Shown one piece after another: positions 1 through 6,560 of a stretch of DNA of 8,763 nucleotides (position 1 is the stretch's first letter; every line of letters begins with the position of its first letter). The translations under genes were made by a program, and so were the position numbers. This DNA comes from Gammaproteobacteria bacterium (lineage in GTDB: Bacteria; Pseudomonadota; Gammaproteobacteria; Pseudomonadales; Oleiphilaceae), in assembly GCA_029268325.1 (NCBI GenBank), contig JAJUGC010000073.1, forward strand, positions 1 through 8,763, in the 5' to 3' direction. Below the pieces are notes generated by a model that saw only the letters and a program-made list of their open reading frames with translations, was not told the DNA's origin and did no database searches.

Positions 1-1000
1 AAAAGAAAGGATATCCCTGCAATTCCCGGTTCAGGGCCTCGAAGGCACGCTCTGCCTTGCCCTGATAAAAAGGCCGGATCACCTCCCGGCTCAGGGATAG
101 AATTTCGCCGCTGCCCACCAACTCCGAAGCCAGCATCGCCCCCAGGCTGCCAGTGGCCAAGTTCACGATGGCATTGATACCGGACAGCGCCCGAATCACT
201 CCCTCCTGGGCAATCACAACACCCGTGCGGACTGCGGGTAGTCCCAGCTTGGAAAGGCTGAGACAGAGGATCATGTCCTCATTCCACAGGGGTTGGGCTT
301 CGGTAAAGATCAGCCCGGGGAAAGGCGCTCCATAGGCTCCATCCAGAATCAGGGGAATCTGGTGCTGACGGGCCAGTTCACAAAGCTGTGCGACTTCCTC
401 GTCGGTGAGGACGTTGCCGGTGGGGTTGGTGGGCCGGGACACACAGATTGCCCCAATATCCTCACCAATGGCCAACTCGCCGAAGTTGACCCTGTATTTG
501 AACAGGTGATCACCGAGGAATTCGATACTGGGCCGAAACGCCCGGAAAAAGTCATGGTTCAGCCCGGCATCCGCGTAGCCGATATATTCCGGCGCCATGG
601 GCAGCAGGATCTTTTTGACGGAGCCATCCCTGTAACGGCCCGCAAACATGTTGAACAGCATGAAAAATGCCGACTGGCTGCCATTGGTCAGGGCAACGTT
701 GCGCTCACTCAGTTGCCAGCCGAACTCCCGGCGCAGCATCTGCACCAGCTTGCGGATGAACTCCACCTCGCCCTGGGGCGGATCATAGATCCCAATAAGG
801 CGCCTGAAGTCCGTTTCATTGTCCAGGATCTGCTGCAGACGCTGGCGAAAACGCTCCTGCACCTGGGGAATCTCCCCCGGGTTCCCGCCCCCCATCATGA
901 TGAGATCGTTGCCGGATGCCAGGGCGTTGCCCAGGTCATCCATCAACGAAATAATGCCCGCCTGCTGACTGAATTTTTCTCCAAATTCGGAAAGCTGCAT
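1..1000 (-). CDS. avtA: Valine-pyruvate aminotransferase (AvtA), C-terminus cut by window edge
   Basis: This is a PLP-dependent fold-type I aminotransferase that interconverts valine and 2-oxoisovalerate using pyruvate/alanine, acting in the cytoplasm. Translating the minus strand from the ATG at 1000 gives 333 residues that follow E. coli AvtA closely from the first residues. Visible motifs are GGGNPG near residue 37, LTNGSQSAFF at 104-113, an APEYIGYADAG stretch, SRPTNPTGN at 188-196 and SLSKLGLP with the expected PLP lysine at K251. AvtA is usually about 417 residues, so roughly 80 C-terminal residues, including the carboxylate-binding arginine, lie outside the window. The start is chosen because it aligns with the AvtA N-terminus; the ribosome site is weak (GGCAGGGCAG upstream). 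It begins 26 bases after the yjaG-like gene ends, in the same direction, suggesting cotranscription. Valine-pyruvate specificity rests on resemblance to AvtA rather than to alanine aminotransferases. Confidence 0.9.
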   Translation of the reverse strand, partial: MQLSEFGEKFSQQAGIISLMDDLGNALASGNDLIMMGGGNPGEIPQVQERFRQRLQQILDNETDFRRLIGIYDPPQGEVEFIRKLVQMLRREFGWQLSERNVALTNGSQSAFFMLFNMFAGRYRDGSVKKILLPMAPEYIGYADAGLNHDFFRAFRPSIEFLGDHLFKYRVNFGELAIGEDIGAICVSRPTNPTGNVLTDEEVAQLCELARQHQIPLILDGAYGAPFPGLIFTEAQPLWNEDMILCLSLSKLGLPAVRTGVVIAQEGVIRALSGINAIVNLATGSLGAMLASELVGSGEILSLSREVIRPFYQGKAERAFEALNRELQGYPFF

Positions 1001-1026
1001 AGTGGCTGCCCTGCCCAGAGATGGAA

Positions 1027-1635
1027 TTAGTCTGACTCGGATTCCTCTTCGAGAGTAATCCCTATGTTACTGACACCTCCATCCGAAGCCAGCTCCCGCA
1101 AGGAGGCCAGTAATTCGGTGGAGGGATAGGAGGCTTTTTGCAGGGCTTCCACCAGCTCGCGCTGAAACCTCAACTCCCGCTTAACCAAAGGATGGCGGTC
1201 CAGATGGTGGGCACGCTCATCCTCTTCAACCCCTTCGGCCTCGGTCATCTCCACAAAGTCCGTGACTGTGTTGAGAGAAACCCGTGCCGAGGCGACGGCT
1301 AAACGCCGGTCCGGCTCCAGGCGAGAAAACAACACATCCAGTGCCAGATTGCAGGCATCGGCCGCCGGATAGACCCCATATCCCTCGAATTGGGCAGGAT
1401 CAGGGACTTGCGCTTCCAGTCTCTCGGCGATCTTCTGGTAGTTCAGGGAAGACTCCCGGTCGGGCACCGCCTCCCACAAGGCATCCAGGGTGCGACGCAG
1501 CAGCTCGTGATGGACTTGCCCGCTCAATTGGCCGAACAGGGCATAGTTGGGATAGGCACGCTCGGCCAGCGCCAGGACGAACACCGTCTGCCGCCAGCCT
1601 CGCAATTGCTCGATACGCCGAAAATGTTGTGACAT
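1027..1635 (-). CDS. DUF416 family protein, YjaG-like, function unknown
   Basis: This is a 202-residue soluble protein of the DUF416 family, to which E. coli YjaG (about 196 residues) belongs; no biochemical function is established. Family signatures are visible across the whole length: an N-terminal L..W ... LAERAYPNYALFGQ block (about residues 10-36), the YGVYPAADACNLAL block (about 85-98), a V..ARVSLNTVTDF region and a C-terminal SNIGI segment (near 190). The protein ends in an acidic tail (EEESESD). There is no signal peptide or membrane segment. The ATG at 1635 matches the family N-terminus and has an AAGG about 6 bases upstream. It lies between dcd (39-base gap) and avtA (26-base gap) in the same direction, so it is probably part of one transcript. 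The neighbourhood offers no firm clue to its role. Confidence 0.88.
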   Translation of the reverse strand: MSQHFRRIEQLRGWRQTVFVLALAERAYPNYALFGQLSGQVHHELLRRTLDALWEAVPDRESSLNYQKIAERLEAQVPDPAQFEGYGVYPAADACNLALDVLFSRLEPDRRLAVASARVSLNTVTDFVEMTEAEGVEEDERAHHLDRHPLVKRELRFQRELVEALQKASYPSTELLASLRELASDGGVSNIGITLEEESESD

Positions 1636-1664
1636 GGGAACCTTGGCCAGTTGTCCTGTTAAGC

Positions 1665-1691
1665 CCTTGCCCCGTTAAGTGCGGGGCAAGG
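1665..1691 (-). terminator. Perfect 10-bp hairpin across the dcd stop codon, possible attenuator or terminator
   Basis: The arms CCTTGCCCCG (1665-1674) and CGGGGCAAGG (1682-1691) are perfectly complementary, with a 7-base loop (1675-1681). On the minus strand the hairpin starts inside the last codons of dcd, and its loop contains the dcd stop TAA. Only a short weak T-containing run follows it, so it is not a canonical rho-independent terminator. It may be an attenuator, an RNA-stability element or a partial terminator between dcd and the downstream yjaG-like gene. The pairing is seen directly; the function is inferred. Confidence 0.45.
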
Positions 1692-2241
1692 TTACACCCG
1701 TTTGTCCCTGGTACTTGCCGCCCCGGTCCTTGTAGCTGACTTCACAGATTTCATCAGACTCAAAGAACAGCATCTGGGCCACACCCTCATTGGCATAGAT
1801 TTTGGCCGGCAAGGTGGTGGTGTTGGAGAATTCCAGGGTTACATGCCCTTCCCACTCCGGCTCCAGAGGCGTGACGTTCACAATAATACCGCAACGGGCA
1901 TAGGTGGACTTACCCAGGCAGATGGTCAGCACGCTGCGGGGAATCCGGAAATACTCCACGGTGCGCGCCAAGGCAAAGGAGTTTGGCGGAATAATGCACA
2001 CGTCGCTTTGAATATCCACAAAGCTGTTTTCGTCGAAGTTTTTCGGATCCACAGTGGCCGAATGGACATTGGTGAAGATCTTGAACTCGTTACTGCAGCG
2101 CACGTCGTAGCCGTAGCTGGAAGTCCCGTAGGAAATCACCTTGCCCTTTTCGTTTTGCTTGATCTGGCCTGGCTCGAACGGCTCGATCATGCCGTACTCT
2201 TCAGCCATGCGCCGAATCCACTTATCGGACTTAATCGACAT
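1675..2241 (-). CDS. dcd: dCTP deaminase
   Basis: This enzyme hydrolyses dCTP to dUTP and ammonia, feeding dUTP to dUTPase and so to dTMP synthesis. The 188-residue protein (start 2241) follows the Pseudomonas-type Dcd almost end to end. Visible features are SSYGYDVRC at 41-49, PPNSFALARTVEY at 85-97, and GKSTYARCG at 110-118 with S112 and R116. VTLEF at 134-138 carries the expected catalytic glutamate E137, and the C-terminal KYQGQTG at 176-182 closes over the triphosphate in this family. An in-frame ATG six codons upstream (2259) exists, but the family starts at MSIKSD, so 2241 is preferred. Some relatives also hydrolyse dUTP, and this cannot be excluded from sequence. The gene lies 96 bases downstream of apbC in the same direction. 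Confidence 0.95.
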   Translation of the reverse strand: MSIKSDKWIRRMAEEYGMIEPFEPGQIKQNEKGKVISYGTSSYGYDVRCSNEFKIFTNVHSATVDPKNFDENSFVDIQSDVCIIPPNSFALARTVEYFRIPRSVLTICLGKSTYARCGIIVNVTPLEPEWEGHVTLEFSNTTTLPAKIYANEGVAQMLFFESDEICEVSYKDRGGKYQGQTGVTLPRT

Positions 2242-2294
2242 CTGGTTTCCAGCCCTCAACCACAGGAAAATTTAAGACACAATTCAGGGCGCCC

Positions 2295-2323
2295 ATCATA
2301 ACCTGTTCTGTTTGTTTTCGCAC
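2295..2323 (-). promoter_or_regulatory. Weak candidate dcd promoter in the apbC-dcd gap
   Basis: The 96-base gap between apbC and dcd contains a minus-strand TATGAT (2295-2300, five of six to the sigma70 -10 consensus). A poor -35 match, GTGCGA (2318-2323, three of six), sits 17 bases further upstream. A start here would give a leader of roughly 45-50 bases. No terminator-like hairpin with a T-run is seen after apbC, so readthrough from apbC is equally possible. Confidence 0.25.
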
Positions 2324-2337
2324 CGCCTGCAACAAGC

Positions 2338-3438
2338 CTATGCGTCACTTTTCACAATGATTTCCGGCATGGGGTTGGCGTAGTTCTTGGCCTGCACCGA
2401 CAGAAGCGCCCCCATCTTGCGGGCGATGTCCCGATAGACCATGGCGACTTCCGAATCCGGCTCCGCCACTACGGTCGGCTTGCCCGCGTCCATCTGCTCC
2501 CGGATGGTCATGTGCAGCGGCAACGCCCCCAACAGCTCTACCCCGTACTCATCGGCGATGCGTGCCCCTCCGCCTTCGCCGAACAGGGGCTCATGATGGC
2601 CACAGTTGCTGCAGTGGTGATAGCTCATGTTCTCCACCACCCCCAGCACCGGAATATCCACCTTCCTGAACATCTCGATCCCCTTCTTGCAGTCCAGCAG
2701 CGCAATATCCTGGGGCGTGGTCACAACGACAGCACCGGTTACCGGCACCTTCTGGGCCAGGGTCAGCTGGATGTCTCCCGTACCGGGCGGCATGTCGATA
2801 AGCAGGAAGTCCAGATCCTGCCACAGGCTCTGGGTGAGAAGCTGCTGCATGGCGCCGCTGACCATGGGCCCCCGCCATACCATCGGGGTCTTGTCATTCA
2901 CCAGGAACGCCATGGACATCACCTGCACGCCATGAGCCTCCAAAGGAATAAAGAACTTCTCGTCCTTTACCCCCGGGCGCTGCCCTTCCGGAATCCCCAT
3001 CATCAGCCCCATGCTCGGACCGTAGATATCCGCATCCAAAATCCCCACCCGAGCTCCTTCCTGGGCCAAGGCCAAGGCCAGGTTTGCAGTCGTGGTGGAC
3101 TTGCCCACCCCGCCCTTACCGGAGGCCACGGCAATGATGTTCTTCACCCCTTCCATGCTCTTCATGTTCTTCTGGGCACGATGGGGAATGACCTCCCAGT
3201 CCACCTTGATCTCCACCTGCTCCACCCCGTCGATATCTTCAATCGCATGGGTCAGAATCTGGCGAATCGCACCTTTCAGGCTGTCGGCGGGATACCCCAA
3301 GCGGATATCCACCTCCACACGGGAGCCCTCAATACGGATATTCTGGACCGCCTTCAATTCCAGCAGATTCTTGTGCAGATAGGGATCAATATAGGTCTGG
3401 ATCGCTTGTTCCACTTGACCGCGTTCGGGTTGGCTCAT
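2338..3438 (-). CDS. apbC: Iron-sulfur cluster carrier protein ApbC/Mrp (P-loop NTPase)
   Basis: This is a cytoplasmic MinD/Mrp-family ATPase that binds and transfers Fe-S clusters to apoproteins. It is 366 residues from the ATG at 3438. An N-terminal MIP18/DUF59 domain spans about residues 5-85. The P-loop ATPase domain follows, with the deviant Walker A GKGGVGKST at 107-115, ILDADIYGPS at 133-142, and LLIDMPPGTGD at about 212-222. The CSNC motif at 276-279 (C276, C279) is the family's cluster-binding CxxC at the dimer interface. An in-frame ATG 12 codons upstream (3474) has no ribosome site, whereas 3438 has GGAG six bases upstream (3445-3448). The gene is divergent from metG, an arrangement also known for mrp and metG in enterobacteria. 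Family assignment is secure; client proteins cannot be told. Confidence 0.95.
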   Translation of the reverse strand: MSQPERGQVEQAIQTYIDPYLHKNLLELKAVQNIRIEGSRVEVDIRLGYPADSLKGAIRQILTHAIEDIDGVEQVEIKVDWEVIPHRAQKNMKSMEGVKNIIAVASGKGGVGKSTTTANLALALAQEGARVGILDADIYGPSMGLMMGIPEGQRPGVKDEKFFIPLEAHGVQVMSMAFLVNDKTPMVWRGPMVSGAMQQLLTQSLWQDLDFLLIDMPPGTGDIQLTLAQKVPVTGAVVVTTPQDIALLDCKKGIEMFRKVDIPVLGVVENMSYHHCSNCGHHEPLFGEGGGARIADEYGVELLGALPLHMTIREQMDAGKPTVVAEPDSEVAMVYRDIARKMGALLSVQAKNYANPMPEIIVKSDA

Positions 3439-3444
3439 ACTGAA

Positions 3445-3448
3445 CTCC
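3445..3448 (-). promoter_or_regulatory. Shine-Dalgarno site that decides the apbC start
   Basis: GGAG (within TGGAG) lies six bases upstream of the ATG at 3438 on the minus strand. The alternative in-frame ATG at 3474 has no purine-rich sequence in front of it, which favours the 366-residue form of ApbC. Confidence 0.6.
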
Positions 3449-3493
3449 AGGAAGGTTGGGCAACATTGAGGCATAGAGAATCGCAGGCAAAAT

Positions 3494-3521
3494 AGTATAC
3501 CGGGGCGGTAATCTATTTAAA
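3494..3521 (-). promoter_or_regulatory. Candidate sigma70 promoter for apbC
   Basis: On the minus strand TTTAAA (3516-3521, four of six to TTGACA) is followed after 16 bases by TATACT (3494-3499, five of six to TATAAT). Transcription would start near 3487, giving a leader of about 50 bases before the ATG at 3438. It would also exclude the upstream ATG at 3474 only if the start lay further downstream, so it does not itself settle the start. This is the best match in the divergent region in this direction. Confidence 0.45.
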
Positions 3522-3564
3522 ACGCCAGAGACCCACTGCAACGAATAAGGGAGCCAGGGCAGCG

Positions 3565-3586
3565 ATGGGCAATCCATTGCAACCAT
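3565..3586. repeat. Imperfect inverted repeat in the apbC-metG divergent region
   Basis: ATGG-GCAAT (3565-3573) faces ATTGC-AA-CCAT (3576-3586), giving nine pairs around a two-base centre with a two-base AA bulge on the right. It lies just upstream of the candidate metG -35 and about 45 bases from the candidate apbC -35, a placement that would suit a regulator site. It is short and could be chance. Confidence 0.25.
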
Positions 3587-3598
3587 GACCAACGCCAG

Positions 3599-3627
3599 AT
3601 GAAAAAAACACTCCCAAGCGGTATCAT
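3599..3627 (+). promoter_or_regulatory. Candidate sigma70 promoter for metG
   Basis: ATGAAA (3599-3604, four of six to TTGACA) is followed after 17 bases by TATCAT (3622-3627, five of six to TATAAT). Transcription would start near 3634 and leave a leader of about 70 bases. The leader holds a T-run (3639-3645 region) and a 7-bp direct repeat CAATCGC at 3657-3663 and 3667-3673. No T-box or other known riboswitch architecture is apparent. Confidence 0.35.
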
Positions 3628-3704
3628 ACGGCCACTATTTTTTCGCCGGCTCCTGTCAATCGCCGCCAATCGCAACCCAGCAGTTCAAGCAACGGACAGA
3701 ATCT

Positions 3705-5723
3705 ATGTCATTACAGCCACGCAAAATTCTCGTCACCAGCGCCCTTCCCTATGCCAATGGCCCTATTCACCTAGGTCACATGCTGGAGTATATCCAGACC
3801 GATATCTGGGTCCGTTTCCAGAAAATGCGCGGCGAGCAATGCACCTATGTCTGCGCCGACGACGCCCATGGCACTGCGATCATGCTCAAGGCCGAGCAGA
3901 TGGGCATCACCCCGGAACAGCTGATCGAAGAGGTCAATGCCGAGCACCAACGGGATTTCGCGGACTTCCTGATCCAGTTCGACAACTATTACTCCACCCA
4001 TTCCGAAGAGAACCGGGTGCTGTCCGAGTATATCTACAAAGCCTGCCGTGACCGGGGCTATATCGCCACCCGGGAAATCACTCAGGCGTTCGACCCGGAA
4101 AAGAAACTGTTCCTGGCCGACCGTTTCATCAAGGGCACTTGCCCCCGCTGCAAGGCAGAAGACCAGTATGGCGACAACTGTGAGGCCTGTGGTGCCACCT
4201 ACTCGCCCACGGAGCTGATCAACCCTCGCTCCGCCATTTCCGGGGCTACTCCGGTAGAGGCCCAGTCCACCCACTATTTCTTCAAGCTTCCCGAGTTCAC
4301 GGAGTTCCTGAAGGAGTGGACCCGCAGCGGCACTTTGCAGCCCCAGATCGCCAACAAGCTGGCAGAGTGGCTGGACGCTGGCCTGCAGGAGTGGGATATC
4401 AGCCGCGACGCCCCCTATTTCGGCTTTGAAATCCCAGACGCCCCGGGCAAGTATTTCTATGTATGGCTCGATGCGCCGATTGGCTACATGGCCAGCTTCA
4501 AAAACCTGTGCAGCCGACGCGCCGACCTGAACTTCGATGACTACTGGAATGCCAATTCCGAAGCCGAACTCTATCATTTTATCGGCAAGGACATCGTCAA
4601 CTTCCACGCGCTCTTCTGGCCGGCGCTCCTCAAATGTTCCGGCTTCCGCACCCCCACCGGGGTCTTTGCCCATGGCTTTGTCACAGTCAACGGCAAAAAG
4701 ATGTCCAAGTCCCGGGGTACCTTTATCAAGGCCCGGACCTATCTGGAACACCTGGATCCGGAATACCTGCGCTATTACTTTGCCGCCAAGCTGTCCGCCG
4801 ATGTGGATGACCTGGACCTGAACCTGGAAGACTTTGCCAACCGGGTGAATGCAGACTTGGTCGGCAAACTGGTGAACATTGCCAGCCGCTGCGCGGGCTT
4901 CGTGAAAAAAGCCGGCGGCCGGCTGTCCAAGACCTGTGCCGAGCCCGAGCTGGTACAACGCTTTATCGATGCCGGCGACACCATCGCCCGCTATTACGAG
5001 CAACGGGAGTTCGGCAAGGCCATCCGAGATATCATGGCCCTGGCCGATACCGCCAACCAGTACATTGCCGACAAGGCTCCCTGGAAGCTGGCCAAGGAAG
5101 AAGGCCGCGAACAGGAGGTGCTGGATATCTGCTCCGTGGGACTGAACCTGTTCCGCCAGCTGATCACCTACCTGGCTCCCGTGGTTCCGGCCATGGCCCA
5201 GAAGGCAGAGCTGTACCTGAACGTGCGCCTGGGCTGGCACGAGCGCACCCAGCTATTGCTGGATCATGAAGTGAACGAATTTAGCCCCCTGCTCACCCGG
5301 GTGGATATGAAACAGGTGGAAGCCATGGTTGAAGCCAGTAAAGAGGCTCCTGCAGCCCCGCAAGTCTCATCAGAATTGAGCAAGGATCCGGTTGCCGACG
5401 AAATCGAGTTTGACGATTTCGCCAAGGTGGATCTGCGAGTTGTACGCATCGCCAATGCGGAGCATGTGGAAGGCGCCGATAAGCTCCTGCGCCTGACCCT
5501 GGACTTGGGCGGCGAAACTCGCAATGTCTTTGCCGGGATCAAGTCCGCCTATCAGCCGGAGCAGTTGATCGGCAAACTGACGGTGATGGTGGCCAACCTG
5601 AAACCCCGCAAGATGAAATTCGGTGTGTCTGAAGGTATGGTGCTGGCCGCAGGCCCTGGCGGCAAGGATCTTTGGATTCTCGAGCCCCATGAGGGCGCCC
5701 AACCGGGCATGCGCATTCGCTAG
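3705..5723 (+). CDS. metG: Methionyl-tRNA synthetase
   Basis: This class I aminoacyl-tRNA synthetase charges tRNA-Met with methionine in the cytoplasm. The 672-residue protein has the full-length bacterial architecture. The Rossmann catalytic domain carries the HIGH-type motif HLGH at 22-25. A zinc knuckle (C146, C149, C159, C162) lies in the connective domain. The catalytic domain continues through the KYFYVWLDAPIGY segment (249-261) to KMSKS at 332-336. A helical anticodon-binding domain follows, and a C-terminal EMAPII-like tRNA-binding domain occupies about 569-672 (FDDFAKVDLRV onward), which promotes dimerisation in this family. One zinc knuckle of four cysteines is visible. The start at 3705 aligns with the usual N-terminus shortly before the ILVTSALPYANG block; the ribosome site is weak (GGAC about ten bases upstream). 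It is divergent from apbC. Confidence 0.97.
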   Translation: MSLQPRKILVTSALPYANGPIHLGHMLEYIQTDIWVRFQKMRGEQCTYVCADDAHGTAIMLKAEQMGITPEQLIEEVNAEHQRDFADFLIQFDNYYSTHSEENRVLSEYIYKACRDRGYIATREITQAFDPEKKLFLADRFIKGTCPRCKAEDQYGDNCEACGATYSPTELINPRSAISGATPVEAQSTHYFFKLPEFTEFLKEWTRSGTLQPQIANKLAEWLDAGLQEWDISRDAPYFGFEIPDAPGKYFYVWLDAPIGYMASFKNLCSRRADLNFDDYWNANSEAELYHFIGKDIVNFHALFWPALLKCSGFRTPTGVFAHGFVTVNGKKMSKSRGTFIKARTYLEHLDPEYLRYYFAAKLSADVDDLDLNLEDFANRVNADLVGKLVNIASRCAGFVKKAGGRLSKTCAEPELVQRFIDAGDTIARYYEQREFGKAIRDIMALADTANQYIADKAPWKLAKEEGREQEVLDICSVGLNLFRQLITYLAPVVPAMAQKAELYLNVRLGWHERTQLLLDHEVNEFSPLLTRVDMKQVEAMVEASKEAPAAPQVSSELSKDPVADEIEFDDFAKVDLRVVRIANAEHVEGADKLLRLTLDLGGETRNVFAGIKSAYQPEQLIGKLTVMVANLKPRKMKFGVSEGMVLAAGPGGKDLWILEPHEGAQPGMRIR

Positions 5724-5759
5724 TGCGGCCACGCTTAAGCGAGCCACCAACACATCAAT

Positions 5760-5781
5760 GGCGGAGTCACCCGGCTCCGCC
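5760..5781 (+). terminator. GC-rich hairpin after metG, no T-run
   Basis: GGCGGAG (5760-5766) pairs with CTCCGCC (5775-5781), and the stem can extend inward by a T-G wobble and a C-G pair to leave the loop ACCC. It begins 37 bases after the metG stop. No run of T follows, so it is not a classical rho-independent terminator; it could stabilise the metG 3' end. Confidence 0.3.
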
Positions 5782-5813
5782 TGGGCAGCAGCCCGCAAGG
5801 AAAATCCGGCCAT

Positions 5814-5871
5814 TCAAAGGGCGGCCAGTCTAAGGATAGAACAAATAGATATAAAGACTTAGGCCCTTTGA
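5814..5871. repeat. Composite inverted repeat upstream of rsxA
   Basis: TCAAAGGGC (5814-5822) and GCCCTTTGA (5863-5871) are perfect 9-bp complements. Just inside, CTAAG (5830-5834) pairs with CTTAG (5858-5862), leaving a 7-base bulge on the left and an AT-rich 23-base loop. The right arm ends two bases before the -35 of the candidate rsxA promoter. It could be an operator, a transcript hairpin ending the metG message, or chance; the pairing itself is seen directly. Confidence 0.4.
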
Positions 5872-5872
5872 C

Positions 5873-5902
5873 TTGAATGAAATATGCACCTCTCCTGATA
5901 AT
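5873..5902 (+). promoter_or_regulatory. Candidate sigma70 promoter for the rsx/rnf operon
   Basis: TTGAAT (5873-5878, four of six to TTGACA) is followed after 18 bases by GATAAT (5897-5902, five of six to TATAAT). Transcription would begin near 5909, giving a leader of about 50 bases. That leader carries a short CCCC/GGGG hairpin (5907-5917) and a T6 run (5929-5934). It is the best-placed candidate in the 237-base gap between metG and rsxA. Confidence 0.4.
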
Positions 5903-5960
5903 AGCGCCCCCACGGGGACATCCGGTTGTTTTTTGAACACTGCGTACGGCGAGGCAGTCA

Positions 5961-6542
5961 ATGACCGAATACGTATTGATCCTGATCAGCACCATCCTGG
6001 TGAACAACTTCGTTCTGGTCCAGTTTCTTGGGCTCTGTCCTTTTATGGGAGTCTCCAACAAACTGGAGTCCGCCATCGGCATGGGGCTGGCAACGGCGTT
6101 CGTGCTGACCCTATCCTCGGTGTGCGCCTATCTGACGGACACCTACCTGCTCGAGCCGCTGGGGCTCACCTATCTGCGCACCATCTCCTTCATTCTGGTC
6201 ATCGCCGTAGTCGTCCAGTTCACGGAAATGGCCGTGCGCAAAACCAGCCCTCTCCTCTACCGGGTATTGGGCATTTTCTTGCCATTGATCACAGTGAACT
6301 GTGCCGTTCTCGGAGTGGCCCTGCTAAACGTCAGAAGACAAAACGATTTTGTGGAATCCGTCCTCTATGGTTTCGGCGCAGCAGCCGGCTTCACCTTGGT
6401 GCTGGTCCTGTTCGCCGCCATGCGTGAACGCATCGCGGCTGCGGATGTCCCGGAGCCCTTTAAAGGTTCGGCCATCGGTCTGGTAACGGCGGGGCTCATG
6501 TCTCTGGCCTTTCTTGGCTTCACCGGCCTCGTCAAGTTCTAA
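5961..6542 (+). CDS. rsxA: Rnf/Rsx electron transport complex subunit A
   Basis: RsxA (RnfA) is an integral inner-membrane subunit of the Rnf/Rsx complex, which couples electron transfer between NADH and ferredoxin-type carriers to ion movement. In enterobacteria the complex also helps reduce the sensor SoxR. The 193 residues equal the E. coli length and match it along the whole protein. About six hydrophobic segments are visible (near 4-24, 39-59, 71-91, 102-122, 134-154 and 171-191). C26 in the FLGLCPFMG motif and C114 in TVNCAVLG are the conserved cysteines that, with the partner RnfE, hold a [2Fe-2S] cluster inside the membrane in solved family structures. The start has GAGG (5951-5954) six bases upstream. 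It is the first gene of the operon; rsxB follows after 18 bases. The name rnfA is used in many non-enteric species. Confidence 0.96.
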   Translation: MTEYVLILISTILVNNFVLVQFLGLCPFMGVSNKLESAIGMGLATAFVLTLSSVCAYLTDTYLLEPLGLTYLRTISFILVIAVVVQFTEMAVRKTSPLLYRVLGIFLPLITVNCAVLGVALLNVRRQNDFVESVLYGFGAAAGFTLVLVLFAAMRERIAAADVPEPFKGSAIGLVTAGLMSLAFLGFTGLVKF

Positions 6543-6560
6543 GCATTTGCGGTATCCGTT

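Noticed and set aside
293..1030. 245-codon plus-strand frame opposite avtA
   Set aside because: The minus strand encodes an AvtA matching the family along its whole visible length; this is the complementary shadow.
2512..3495. 327-codon plus-strand frame opposite apbC
   Set aside because: It is antisense to the secure apbC gene, and its His- and Gln-rich translation resembles no family.
3599..4051. 150-codon plus-strand frame starting in the metG leader
   Set aside because: It overlaps the metG N-terminus in another frame and has no protein-like features; its ATG coincides with the candidate -35 of metG.
3771..5240. 489-codon open frame on the minus strand, antisense to metG
   Set aside because: It lies entirely inside metG, whose protein is unmistakable. 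Its translation is low-complexity in Gly, Val, Gln and Leu with no recognisable domain, as expected of a shadow frame in GC-rich DNA.
5907..5934. CCCC/GGGG hairpin followed by a T6 run in the rsxA leader, as a terminator or attenuator
   Set aside because: The stem is only four pairs and the T-run begins 11 bases after it, too far for an intrinsic terminator.
5735..6082. 115-codon minus-strand frame covering the metG-rsxA gap
   Set aside because: It starts inside rsxA on the opposite strand, has no ribosome site evident, and its translation has no family character. The gap is better read as regulatory sequence.
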